A stretch of 6,724 bases of DNA from an uncultured Brevundimonas sp. (GTDB lineage Bacteria > Pseudomonadota > Alphaproteobacteria > Caulobacterales > Caulobacteraceae), in the NCBI GenBank assembly GCA_946481425.1, contig CAMLNT010000133.1, positions 1 to 6,724 of the forward strand, in the 5' to 3' direction. Numbering within the stretch: the stretch's first letter is position 1; every line of letters begins with the position of its first letter. Shown here in pieces: positions 1-6,724 of this stretch. Both the position numbers and the translations under genes were made by a program. The notes beneath the pieces were generated by a model. It made no database searches. It had not been told where the DNA came from and was given only the letters and a program-made list of their open reading frames with translations.

Positions 1-717
<717 letters not shown>

Positions 718-718
<1 letters not shown>

Positions 719-1851
719 TAGGCGGGTTCCATCTCAGGATGGCGGGCGCGGTGCTTGAGGAAGGCGTCCTCCCATACGTCCGCGAACCGAACCCAGTCTG
801 CCTCGGTCGTGCCCCAGCCGCCGGACACCCGGATCGCCGAGGTCGCCAGATCATCCAGTCCCATGGCGACCAGCGCCGTCGACGGCTTGGCCTTGCCCGA
901 GGAACAGGCGCTGCCGCCCGAGACCATCACACCCATCAGATCCAGCGCCATCAGCTGCTGCATCGACGGCCAGCCGGGCGTGGCGACGAACAGGGTATTA
1001 GGCAACCGGTCCGCGCCGTCGCCGGCGACCACGCAGCCATGCGCCTTCAGCCGTTCGGCCGCAGCATCGCGCCACGCCGAATGGTCCTTGCCCGTCGCCA
1101 GTTCGGCCGCCGAAACCTTTGCCGCCACACCGAAGCCAGCCAGACCCGGCCCGTTCTCGGTCCCGGCGCGCAGCCCGCGTTCCTGACCGGCGCCGAACAG
1201 CGTCTTGTGCACCGTCGCGCGCGGTCCGGCGACGAGGCAGCCGACGCCCTGCGGCCCGCCCAGCTTGTGCGCCGACAGGGTCAGGGTATCGCAGCCCAGT
1301 TCGTCCATTCGCGTCGGAATCTTGCCCGCCGACTGAACCGCATCGACGTGCAGCCGGCCGTCATGCGACTGAACCAGCTTGGCGATTTCCGCGATCGGCT
1401 GGATCACGCCCGACTCATTGTTGGCGTGATGGATCGACACCCACGCCTTGCCGCCAGCCTTCAGCGCCGCTTCGATCGCGTCGAGCGAAACGACCCCGCG
1501 CCCGTCGACCGGAATGATCGTGACCTCACAGCCGCTCATCGCCGCCGCTTCCGCGACGCACGGATGCTCGGTCGCGCCGATAATCAGCCAGTCGAAGCCC
1601 GACTTGATAGCGCTGTTCATCGCCTGGGCGTTGGACTCGGTCCCGCCCGACGAGAAGATGATGCTCTGGGGATCCGCCCCGACCAGGGCTGCCACCTCGG
1701 CGCGCGCCGATTCGATCCGCGCGCGCTGCCGCCGCCCGGCCGCATGAACCGCCGACGGATTGCCGTTGTCGGCCAGGGCCGCGCTCGCCGCCGCGATGGC
1801 TTCTGGGCGAACCAGACCCGAGGCGTTGTAATCCAGATAGACCGGGGTCAT
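718..1851 (-). CDS. Cysteine desulfurase, class I (IscS/NifS-like), of the SUF operon
   Basis: This PLP enzyme of 377 residues takes sulfur from L-cysteine as a protein persulfide, releasing alanine, for cytoplasmic Fe-S assembly. Visible family landmarks are the phosphate-binding GGTES (69-73), TEHPCV with cofactor-stacking His95, HVDAVQSAGK with Asp170, SAHK with the PLP-binding Lys196, the loop SGGSACSSG with catalytic Cys316, and IRVS with Arg341. A flexible loop ending in SSG marks class I (IscS/NifS) rather than SufS. It is shorter than E. coli IscS (about 404 residues), and after Arg341 it reads GGWGTT where IscS has LGRFTT. The start overlaps the iscR stop as ATGA. A ribosome binding site, GGAAGGGG (1859-1866), sits 7 bases upstream, supporting this start. 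Names such as iscS or nifS are used for such genes; I leave the symbol open because the operon is of SUF type and probably has its own sufS. Confidence 0.93.
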
Positions 1852-2333
1852 GCCGCCGCCCCTTCCGCACCGACCGCCAGGGCCGCGCTAATGCGCACGC
1901 TGGCGCACGGCTTGGGCGCAATCACGTCGGCCAGCGACACGCTCGCGAGATAGCGGTGGATTTCCTGACCCAGCCCCTCCCACAGATCGTGGGTGATGCA
2001 GCGCTCGCCGCCGGCCATGCAGCCGCGAGGTGTGCCCTGTCCTGAGCACCGGGTCGCACGGATCGGCTCATCGACGGCCAGCACGATGTCGGCAACCCAG
2101 GTCTTCTCCGCGTCGCTCGCCAGGCGATAGCCGCCGCCCGGTCCCCGCACGCTCTTGACCAGACCCGACCGGCGCAAGCGCGAGAACAGCTGCTCGAGAT
2201 ACGACAGGCTGATTTCCTGGCGCGTGGCGATTTCAGCCAGTGACACCGACCGCTCGCTTCCGTTCGCCGTGCTGTGGCGCGCCAGATCAGCCATCGCCAT
2301 GACCGCGTAGCGCCCCTTGGTGGACAGCCTCAT
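1848..2333 (-). CDS. iscR: IscR, Rrf2-family [2Fe-2S] transcription regulator
   Basis: IscR senses cellular Fe-S status. In E. coli the [2Fe-2S] form represses the isc operon and the apo form activates suf. This protein of 161 residues starts MRLSTKGRYAVMAMADLA, the usual IscR N-terminus. Its winged-helix recognition segment ISLSYLEQLFSRLR (41-54) matches E. coli IscR as I recall it, and the wing SVRGPGGGYRL (61-71) is intact. The cluster ligands are all present: Cys96, Cys105, Cys112 and His115. Their spacing (X8, X6, X2) is longer than in E. coli (X5, X5, X2). An upstream in-frame TTG at 2441 would add 36 residues, but it lies inside the -35 box and the extension is unlike the family. The ATG at 2333 has GAGGA 7 bases upstream. 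As first gene of the operon it probably controls its own promoter. Confidence 0.95.
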   Translation of the reverse strand: MRLSTKGRYAVMAMADLARHSTANGSERSVSLAEIATRQEISLSYLEQLFSRLRRSGLVKSVRGPGGGYRLASDAEKTWVADIVLAVDEPIRATRCSGQGTPRGCMAGGERCITHDLWEGLGQEIHRYLASVSLADVIAPKPCASVRISAALAVGAEGAAA

Positions 2334-2340
2334 GCCGTGT

Positions 2341-2345
2341 TCCTC
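2341..2345 (-). promoter_or_regulatory. Ribosome binding site that fixes the iscR start
   Basis: The minus strand reads GAGGA followed by a 7-base spacer (ACACGGC) and the ATG at 2333. This is good Shine-Dalgarno geometry and supports the 161-residue form of IscR over the longer reading frame starting at 2441. Confidence 0.75.
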
Positions 2346-2412
2346 AACAAAAAACGCGCCTTTTGCGGGAGCTGTGCTAAGACCCGCGGCCTTCGCCGGA
2401 CGTGTTCGGCGG

Positions 2413-2441
2413 GAAATAGAGAAACCTAGCGGGACGGTCAA
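2413..2441 (-). promoter_or_regulatory. Sigma70-like promoter of the iscR-suf operon
   Basis: On the minus strand, a -35 box TTGACC (2441 to 2436) is separated by exactly 17 bases from a -10-like TATTTC (2418 to 2413). Transcription would start near 2406, leaving a leader of about 70 bases before the iscR ATG. The -35 is strong; the -10 is only fair, as is common in alphaproteobacteria. The position, just upstream of the first gene of the operon, fits well. Confidence 0.6.
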
Positions 2442-2445
2442 CTAT
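2436..2445 (-). promoter_or_regulatory. Candidate IscR type 1 half-site over the -35 box
   Basis: The minus strand reads ATAGTTGACC. It agrees at 9 of 10 positions with the left half of the E. coli type 1 IscR consensus as I remember it (ATASYYGACT). The right half is poorly matched, so this is at best a half-site or a diverged operator. Binding here would block the -35 box and so repress the operon, the usual arrangement for IscR autoregulation. The IscR recognition helix is conserved, which makes a conserved DNA motif plausible. Confidence 0.4.
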
Positions 2446-2486
2446 TCCAGGGCCGGTCCGACGCCTTATTTGTCTGGGGTTCGTCC

Positions 2487-3137
2487 ATGCCTGAAGTCAT
2501 TCTGCCCGGAGCCGCCGGCCGCCTCGAAGGCCGTTATTCGCCCGGCAAGACCGACGACGCCCCGATCGCCCTGATCCTGCACCCGCACCCCAAGGCAGGC
2601 GGGCACATGAACAACCCGGTGGCGGTCCAGCTCTATCACCTGTTCATGAAGCGCGGCTTCGCGACCCTGCGGTTCAACTTCCGCGGCGTGGGCCGGTCGC
2701 AAGGCGAGTTCGATTCTGGCATCGGTGAGCTGGCGGACGCCGCCACCGCGCTAGACTGGCTCCAGGCTCACAATCCGCAAGCCTCCCAGACCTGGGTCGC
2801 CGGCTACCAGTTCGGCGCCTACATCGGCATGCAGCTGCTGATGCGCCGCCCCGAGACCGACGGCTTCATCTCGGTTTCGGCCCCGGCCAACATGTACGAC
2901 TTCTCATTCCTGGCCCCCTGCCCGGCGTCGGGCCTGTTCCTGCACGGAACCGCCGACACCATCGTGCCCCCGGCCGAGGTCGAGCGCGTCGTCGCCAAGC
3001 TGCGCACCCAGAAGGGCATCGTCATCGACTACGACCTGATCGAGGGCGCCTCCCATTTCTGGGAAAACAACATGGCCGACGTCGAAAGCCATGTGAGCAA
3101 GTATCTCGACATGCGCCTCAGCGCTGACGCCGAGTGA
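2487..3137 (+). CDS. Alpha/beta hydrolase of COG2945 type, nucleophile serine replaced by Gln
   Basis: This 216-residue cytoplasmic protein has an alpha/beta hydrolase fold and no signal peptide. Landmarks are HPHP with AGGHMNN (32-43, the oxyanion-hole region of this family), FNFRGVGRSQGEF (63-75), a nucleophile-elbow position at VAGYQFGAYIGMQLLMRRPE (104-123), the acid loop HGTADTIVPP (153-162, Asp157) and GASHFW (187-192, His190). The elbow reads GYQFG: Gln108 (codon CAG at 2808-2810) stands where relatives such as Agrobacterium Atu1826, as I recall, have Ser. Aspartate and histidine are kept, so the fold is probably intact while ordinary esterase chemistry is doubtful. The substrate is unknown. 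The start has a modest GGGG Shine-Dalgarno (2476-2479) 7 bases upstream. It is divergent from iscR and overlaps the next gene. I see no clear promoter on this strand. Confidence 0.88.
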   Translation: MPEVILPGAAGRLEGRYSPGKTDDAPIALILHPHPKAGGHMNNPVAVQLYHLFMKRGFATLRFNFRGVGRSQGEFDSGIGELADAATALDWLQAHNPQASQTWVAGYQFGAYIGMQLLMRRPETDGFISVSAPANMYDFSFLAPCPASGLFLHGTADTIVPPAEVERVVAKLRTQKGIVIDYDLIEGASHFWENNMADVESHVSKYLDMRLSADAE

Positions 3138-3310
3138 CGACGCCGGTCGAGCTGGCCGAGGCGCTCGACGCCTCGCCGCAGGCTCGCAAGGCCTATGACG
3201 CGCTCCCGCCGTCTCATCGGCGAGAATACGACCAGTGGATCAACGAGGCGAAGAAGGCGGACACGCGCCGTCGACGGGCGGTCCAGGCCGTCGACCGCCT
3301 GCTGGGCTGA
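3134..3310 (+). CDS. Small stand-alone OmdA (YdeI/OmpD-associated) domain protein
   Basis: This 58-residue reading frame starts with GTG overlapping the hydrolase stop (GTGA), which suggests translational coupling; there is no clear Shine-Dalgarno of its own. The translation contains LAEALDASPQARKAYDALPP (7-26), SHRREYDQWINEAKKADTR (27-45) and a final basic helix. The pattern A-x-x-A-F/Y-x-x-L-P-P-S-x-R-R-E-Y-x-x-W-I-x-x-A-K-x-x-x-T-R is the OmdA domain, often the C-terminal part of larger YdeI-like proteins described as bacteriocin-protection or OmpD-associated. Here the domain is nearly the whole protein. Its molecular function is not established. It is predicted to be soluble and cytoplasmic, and is probably co-expressed with the hydrolase. 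Confidence 0.85.
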   Translation: MTTPVELAEALDASPQARKAYDALPPSHRREYDQWINEAKKADTRRRRAVQAVDRLLG

Positions 3311-3313
3311 ATC

Positions 3314-3502
3314 CTACGCCGGCGCCGCGTTCGTCGCCGCCATCGCCAGTTCGATATCATGGGCCCGCTGGCGCGCTTCGTCCCGGCGCGCGCGGAGTTC
3401 CGCTAGGCGCTGGACGTCAGGCCGGCGACGCGCGGTCTCGGCTGCAATGGCGGAGACCAGGTCTCGGTACTGCTTGCGGGCTCTGTAAAGGCGAATGTGC
3501 AA
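3314..3502 (-). CDS. Short DUF465/YdcH-like helical protein, TTG start
   Basis: A 62-residue protein reading HIRLYRARKQYRDLVSAIAA from residue 2, then AETARRRPDVQRLAELRARR and a helical tail ending TNAAPA. The pattern I-x-x-E-x-x-R-R-x-P-D-x-x-R-L-x-x-L with many Arg and Ala resembles DUF465 (YdcH) proteins, small coiled-coil proteins of unknown role that are common in alphaproteobacteria. I chose the TTG at 3502 because AGAGGAG (3511-3517) lies 8 bases upstream and because the family-like part begins there. A GTG at 3577 would add 25 residues (RDGAPSPPC and so on) that look like translated non-coding DNA. The gene converges on the OmdA gene with 3 bases between stop codons. The reading frame is likely real; the family assignment is tentative. 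Confidence 0.6.
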   Translation of the reverse strand: MHIRLYRARKQYRDLVSAIAAETARRRPDVQRLAELRARRDEARQRAHDIELAMAATNAAPA

Positions 3503-3510
3503 GGCGGCGT

Positions 3511-3517
3511 CTCCTCT
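3511..3517 (-). promoter_or_regulatory. Strong ribosome binding site deciding the TTG start
   Basis: The minus strand reads AGAGGAG, a near-perfect anti-16S match, 8 bases before the TTG codon at 3502. It is the main reason to choose this rare start over the upstream GTG at 3577. Confidence 0.65.
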
Positions 3518-3573
3518 GAAGAGAAGAGCGTGCCCGATACGGGAGGAGCAGGGAGGGGATGGGGCCCCGTCAC

Positions 3574-3593
3574 GCACCGAGCACGCTCGATGC
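3574..3593. repeat. Imperfect 20-base palindrome upstream of the small helical gene
   Basis: Eight of nine base pairs match around a 2-base centre; the inner arms are CGAGC and GCTCG, and the outer arms are GCA and TGC. It lies about 70 bases upstream of the TTG start of the DUF465-like gene. It could be an operator or a small hairpin, but in DNA this GC-rich it could also be chance. Confidence 0.3.
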
Positions 3594-3650
3594 GGTCCGA
3601 CATCACGATCACGACGATCGCCAGAGGGGCCCGGTCCGCTTGAGGAGAGT

Positions 3651-3672
3651 GATCGGCCTTTGGGGCCGGATC
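3651..3672 (-). terminator. Possible hairpin after the RND pump gene
   Basis: The sequence folds as CGGCC/GGCCG around a 5-base loop, extended by GAT/ATC across a one-base bulge, for 8 base pairs in all. It starts 28 bases beyond the pump stop codon on the minus strand. No run of T follows, so it is not a classical intrinsic terminator. It might be a termination or RNA-stabilising hairpin. Confidence 0.25.
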
Positions 3673-3700
3673 AAGGCGTCAGAAGGCCGCAAGCCGAGCC

Positions 3701-6700
3701 CTATTCCGCAGGCTGAGCCCTCGCGCGCTCCTCGTCTTCGAAGGCCTCGATCTCGTGCGCCACGTGCTCGGGGCTTCGCGTGTACTTGGCCAGCAGGTTG
3801 TAGAACACCGGCAGGATGAACAGGGTGAGCAGCGTCGCGAAAATCGCACCCGCGAAAATCACCACGCCGATCGTCTGACGGCTGCCCGCGCCCGCCCCTT
3901 GCCAAAGCACCAGTGGAAGCGCGCCGAACGCCGTCGCGATCGACGTCATGATGATCGGACGTAGCCGCAGCGATGACGCCTCGATCACCGCCTCGCGGAT
4001 CGTCCGGCCCTGATCCCGCAGCTGGTTGGCGAACTCCACGATGAGGATACCGTTCTTGGCCGCCACCCCGATCAGGATGATGAGGCCGATCTGCGAATAG
4101 ATGTTCAGGCTCGACCCCGCCATGTAGAGGCCGAACAGCCCCCCGGCCGCCGCGAGCGGCACCGTCAGCATGATGACCGCCGGCGAAATCCAGCTCTCGA
4201 ACTGCGCCGCCAGCACCAGGAACACCAGCAGCAGCGCCAGGCCGAAGGCGATGCCGACCGCTCCGCCAGCTTCCTGCAGATCGCGCGCCGCGCCGCCCCA
4301 ACGAACGATCGGGCCGGGCGGCTGGGCGGCGGCCGTCTCCTCGAAGAAGGCGACAGCGTCGGCGACGGTGTAGCCCTCGTTCAGGTCCGCTGTCAGGGTG
4401 ATGGAGCGCAGCCGGTCCAGGCGGCGGCGGTCCGGCGTGTCGCCCGACGTCCGCGTGTCGATCACCGACGACAGGGGCGTCAGGGACCCAAGGTCGCCGC
4501 GCACATAGAGAAGGTTCAGGTCGTCAACGCCCTGTCGGTTCCGCCGCTCGGTCTGAAGGATGACGTCGTATTCCTGCCCGCCCCGGATATAGGTCGTCGC
4601 GCGACGGCCTCCGTACATGGTCTCGAGCGTCCGGCCCACCCCTTCGGCCGAGACGCCCAGCGCGGCCGCGCGTTCGGGGTCCACGTCCACCAGCAGGCGC
4701 GGCGCGTTCGGCTCGTAGTCTAGGCGCGGTCGCTGCAGGCCGGGGTTCTCGCGCGCAGCCTGGAGCACCGGCTGGAGCCATTGATACATCGACTCGTATT
4801 CGGAGCCGGTGACGATCATCTGGACGCTGTTGCCGCCCCCGCCACCACCGCCGCCCCGCTGGAGAGCGCCCGGCGTAGAGGCATTGACACGGGCTCCGGT
4901 GATCTGGCCCACCTCGCGGTTCAGCTCCTGCGAAATTTCGTCCGCCGACCGGTCGCGCTCGCTCCAGTCGGACAGGATCAGCACGCCGTTGCCGTTGTTG
5001 AAGCTACCGCCGCCGAAGCCCGGCGCGGTGATCAGGTAATGCGCCGCCTCGCCGTTCTGGCGGTACCGCTCGAGCATCGGCTCGATCTGCATCATGACAT
5101 CCGAGGTATAGTCGAATCCGGTGCCTTCCGGCGCCTCGGCCCGCACAGTCACGCGGCCGCGGTCCTCGGGCGGCACCAGCTCTTCGGGCAGCGACAGGAA
5201 CAGCGCTGCCGCACCGCCCGCTACGACCAACACGGCGACGCCGGCGCCGATCGCTGCGATCGGCTTGCCGAGCATCATCTCGAGCGTGTCGTGATAGGAC
5301 TGGCGCAGCGCATCCATCGCCGCATCGACCTTGCGCGCCACCCAGCCCTCGGACTTGGCCGGGCGCAGGATCTTGGACGCCAGCATCGGCGACAGGCTGA
5401 GCGCCAGGAAGGCCGAGAAAGCCACAGACGCCGCAATCGCGACCGCCAGTTCGACGAACAGGCGGCCCGTGTACCCCGGCAGGAACATGAGCGGTGCAAA
5501 GACCGAGATCAGCACGATCGTCGTCGCAACGACGGCGAAGAACACCTGACGGGCCCCGCGCGTCGCCGCTACAAGCGGCGGCTCGCCGTGATCGATGCGG
5601 CGCTGGATATTCTCGGTCACGACGATGGCGTCATCGACCACCAGGCCGATCGCCAGCACCAACGCCAGCAAAGTCAGCAGGTTCAGAGAGAAGCCCAGCG
5701 GTGTCAGGACGATGAAGGTCGCCAGCAGGCAGATCGGGGCCACGATCGAGGGAATGAAGGCCGCCCGGAAGCTGCCGAGGAAGATGAAGTTGACCAGGGC
5801 CACCAGCGCCAGCGCGATGCCGATGGTAATCCAGACCTCCTCGATGGCGTGCTTGGTGAAGACCGAGTTGTCGGATCCCACCACAAGCTCCGAACCCTCC
5901 GGAAGGGTCGGGCGGGCCTGCTCGACGACCGCCTGGACACCCTCTGAAATCTCCAGATCGTTCGCCTGCGACTGGCGCGTGATCGCCAGACCGACCTGAT
6001 CCAGGCCATTGCCGCGGAACAGGCGGCGATGCTCGGTGGGCGCCTCCTCGATCCGGGCGATGTCGCCCAGACGGGTTACATAGCCGCCGTCCTCTGCCGT
6101 ACCGGAAACAGGCAGCGCGGCGAACTGTTCAGGCGTGGCGAAGTTGCGCGCAACGCGGACGGTGTAGTCCCGGCTCGTGCTCTCCAATGAGCCGGCGGGC
6201 AGTTCGACGTTCTGGGACGTCAGGGCGCTTTCGACATCGGTGACGGTCAGTCCCCGAGCCGCCATCGCCGCCGGGTCCAGCCAGATGCGCATGGCATAGC
6301 GCTGCTCGCCAAAGATTTGCACGGCCGCGACGCCCGGCACGGTCGAGAACCGCTCGACCAGATAGCGGTCGGCATAATCCGTCAGCTCAAGCCGGTTCAG
6401 CGTGGTGGACCGGAAGAACACGATCATGATCGGAGAAGCATCCGAATCCGCTTTGGCCACCTGCGGCGGGTCGGCTTGGTCCGGCAATCGTCCGGTCACG
6501 CGGCTGACCCTGTCGCGCACGTCGTTCGCCGCATCATCGATATTGCGGTCGAGGCTGAACTCGATCGTTACGTTCGAGCGGCCGTCGCGGCTGGAGGACG
6601 TGATGCGTTCGACGCCCTGGATACCGGCGACCTGTTGCTCGATCGGCTCGGTGATCCGGCTCTCGATGACCTCCGCAGACGCGCCGCCGTAGGACGTCGA

Positions 6701-6724
6701 CACCGACACCACGGGCGGATCGAT
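3701..6724 (-). CDS. RND (HAE1-type) multidrug efflux pump inner-membrane subunit, N-terminus cut off
   Basis: This is a proton-driven RND exporter subunit of AcrB/MexB type, working as an inner-membrane trimer with a periplasmic fusion protein and an outer-membrane channel. The visible 1007 residues begin IDPPVVSVSTSY, typical of residues about 40-45, so only TM1 and the first few dozen residues are missing. The GTG at 6712 is internal. Numbering from the first visible residue: porter domain about 1-290; TM2-TM6 about 296-446, with the proton-relay pair Asp364-Asp365 (GLVVDDAIVVTEN) in TM4; TM7 about 488-509; second periplasmic domain about 510-815; TM8-TM12 about 819-974, with Lys890 (AAKNGILIVEF), Arg920 and Thr927 (LRLRPIIMTS) matching AcrB K940, R971 and T978. 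The relay is intact. A run of eight glycines (624-631) sits in the second periplasmic domain. The acidic tail after TM12 is short. Substrates cannot be read from the sequence. Confidence 0.95.
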   Translation of the reverse strand: MDPPVVSVSTSYGGASAEVIESRITEPIEQQVAGIQGVERITSSSRDGRSNVTIEFSLDRNIDDAANDVRDRVSRVTGRLPDQADPPQVAKADSDASPIMIVFFRSTTLNRLELTDYADRYLVERFSTVPGVAAVQIFGEQRYAMRIWLDPAAMAARGLTVTDVESALTSQNVELPAGSLESTSRDYTVRVARNFATPEQFAALPVSGTAEDGGYVTRLGDIARIEEAPTEHRRLFRGNGLDQVGLAITRQSQANDLEISEGVQAVVEQARPTLPEGSELVVGSDNSVFTKHAIEEVWITIGIALALVALVNFIFLGSFRAAFIPSIVAPICLLATFIVLTPLGFSLNLLTLLALVLAIGLVVDDAIVVTENIQRRIDHGEPPLVAATRGARQVFFAVVATTIVLISVFAPLMFLPGYTGRLFVELAVAIAASVAFSAFLALSLSPMLASKILRPAKSEGWVARKVDAAMDALRQSYHDTLEMMLGKPIAAIGAGVAVLVVAGGAAALFLSLPEELVPPEDRGRVTVRAEAPEGTGFDYTSDVMMQIEPMLERYRQNGEAAHYLITAPGFGGGSFNNGNGVLILSDWSERDRSADEISQELNREVGQITGARVNASTPGALQRGGGGGGGGNSVQMIVTGSEYESMYQWLQPVLQAARENPGLQRPRLDYEPNAPRLLVDVDPERAAALGVSAEGVGRTLETMYGGRRATTYIRGGQEYDVILQTERRNRQGVDDLNLLYVRGDLGSLTPLSSVIDTRTSGDTPDRRRLDRLRSITLTADLNEGYTVADAVAFFEETAAAQPPGPIVRWGGAARDLQEAGGAVGIAFGLALLLVFLVLAAQFESWISPAVIMLTVPLAAAGGLFGLYMAGSSLNIYSQIGLIILIGVAAKNGILIVEFANQLRDQGRTIREAVIEASSLRLRPIIMTSIATAFGALPLVLWQGAGAGSRQTIGVVIFAGAIFATLLTLFILPVFYNLLAKYTRSPEHVAHEIEAFEDEERARAQPAE

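Noticed and set aside
739..1953. Long plus-strand open frame (404 codons) opposite the desulfurase
   Set aside because: It is rich in Arg, His and Gln with no recognisable domain, and lies exactly antisense to a clear PLP enzyme; a GC-rich shadow frame.
2365..2410. Possible riboswitch or attenuator in the iscR leader (GCGGG/CCCGC and CGCCG/CGGCG stems)
   Set aside because: The stems are only 5 base pairs with large loops, expected by chance at this GC content, and no known riboswitch core is visible.
2421..2445. Full 25-base IscR type 1 palindrome at the iscR promoter
   Set aside because: The left half fits well but the right half has many mismatches to the consensus, so only a half-site is claimed.
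2443..2471. Plus-strand promoter for the hydrolase (TATTCC and TTATTT)
   Set aside because: The spacing is acceptable but the -35 match is poor and the leader would be under 10 bases; not convincing.
3503..3577. 25-residue N-terminal extension of the small helical protein from a GTG at 3577
   Set aside because: The extension is Pro- and Ser-rich and unlike the family, and the strong ribosome binding site sits before the TTG at 3502 instead.
3609..4301. Minus-strand frame of 230 codons overlapping the end of the pump
   Set aside because: It is an out-of-frame reading of the conserved pump C-terminus; Gly, Arg and Ala-rich with no domain.
4781..5947. Long plus-strand open frame (388 codons) inside the RND gene
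   Set aside because: Low-complexity His, Gln, Asp and Arg composition, antisense to well-conserved transmembrane segments; no credible start signal.

Overview
This GC-rich window most likely comes from an alphaproteobacterial chromosome. Caulobacterales, such as Caulobacter or Brevundimonas, is my best guess. This rests on dense coding, short overlaps between genes, and the gene order iscR, then an IscS/NifS-type cysteine desulfurase, then sufB, which is typical of alphaproteobacterial SUF operons. The genus is an inference from style and gene order, not a proof. There is no sign of phage, insertion sequences, CRISPR, rRNA or tRNA.

Left part (1-2445, minus strand): the start of a SUF iron-sulfur cluster assembly operon. 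It reads right to left: a sigma70-like promoter near 2413-2441, the Rrf2 regulator iscR (1848-2333), a PLP-dependent cysteine desulfurase (718-1851), and the first half of sufB (1-718, running off the left edge). The genes overlap as ATGA and TAATG, so they are probably translationally coupled. The -35 box lies inside a sequence resembling a type 1 IscR half-site, consistent with autoregulation by cluster status.

Middle (2487-3310, plus strand): a divergent two-gene unit. It holds an alpha/beta hydrolase of the COG2945 type, in which glutamine replaces the usual nucleophilic serine, and an overlapping 58-residue GTG-start gene for a stand-alone OmdA (YdeI/OmpD-associated) domain. The 153-base gap from 2334 to 2486 holds the iscR leader and promoter. 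I see no convincing plus-strand promoter there.

Right part (3314-6724, minus strand): a 62-residue DUF465/YdcH-like helical protein with a TTG start and a strong ribosome binding site, converging on the OmdA gene with only 3 bases between stop codons. After a 198-base spacer comes a nearly complete RND (HAE1-type) drug efflux pump gene, cut off at its N-terminus by the window edge. Its membrane fusion partner would be expected just beyond position 6724.

Most of the window is ordinary housekeeping and efflux content. The points most worth a second look are the missing catalytic serine in the hydrolase, its placement opposite iscR, the candidate IscR half-site, and the polyglycine tract in the pump. 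I do not see a new multi-gene system.
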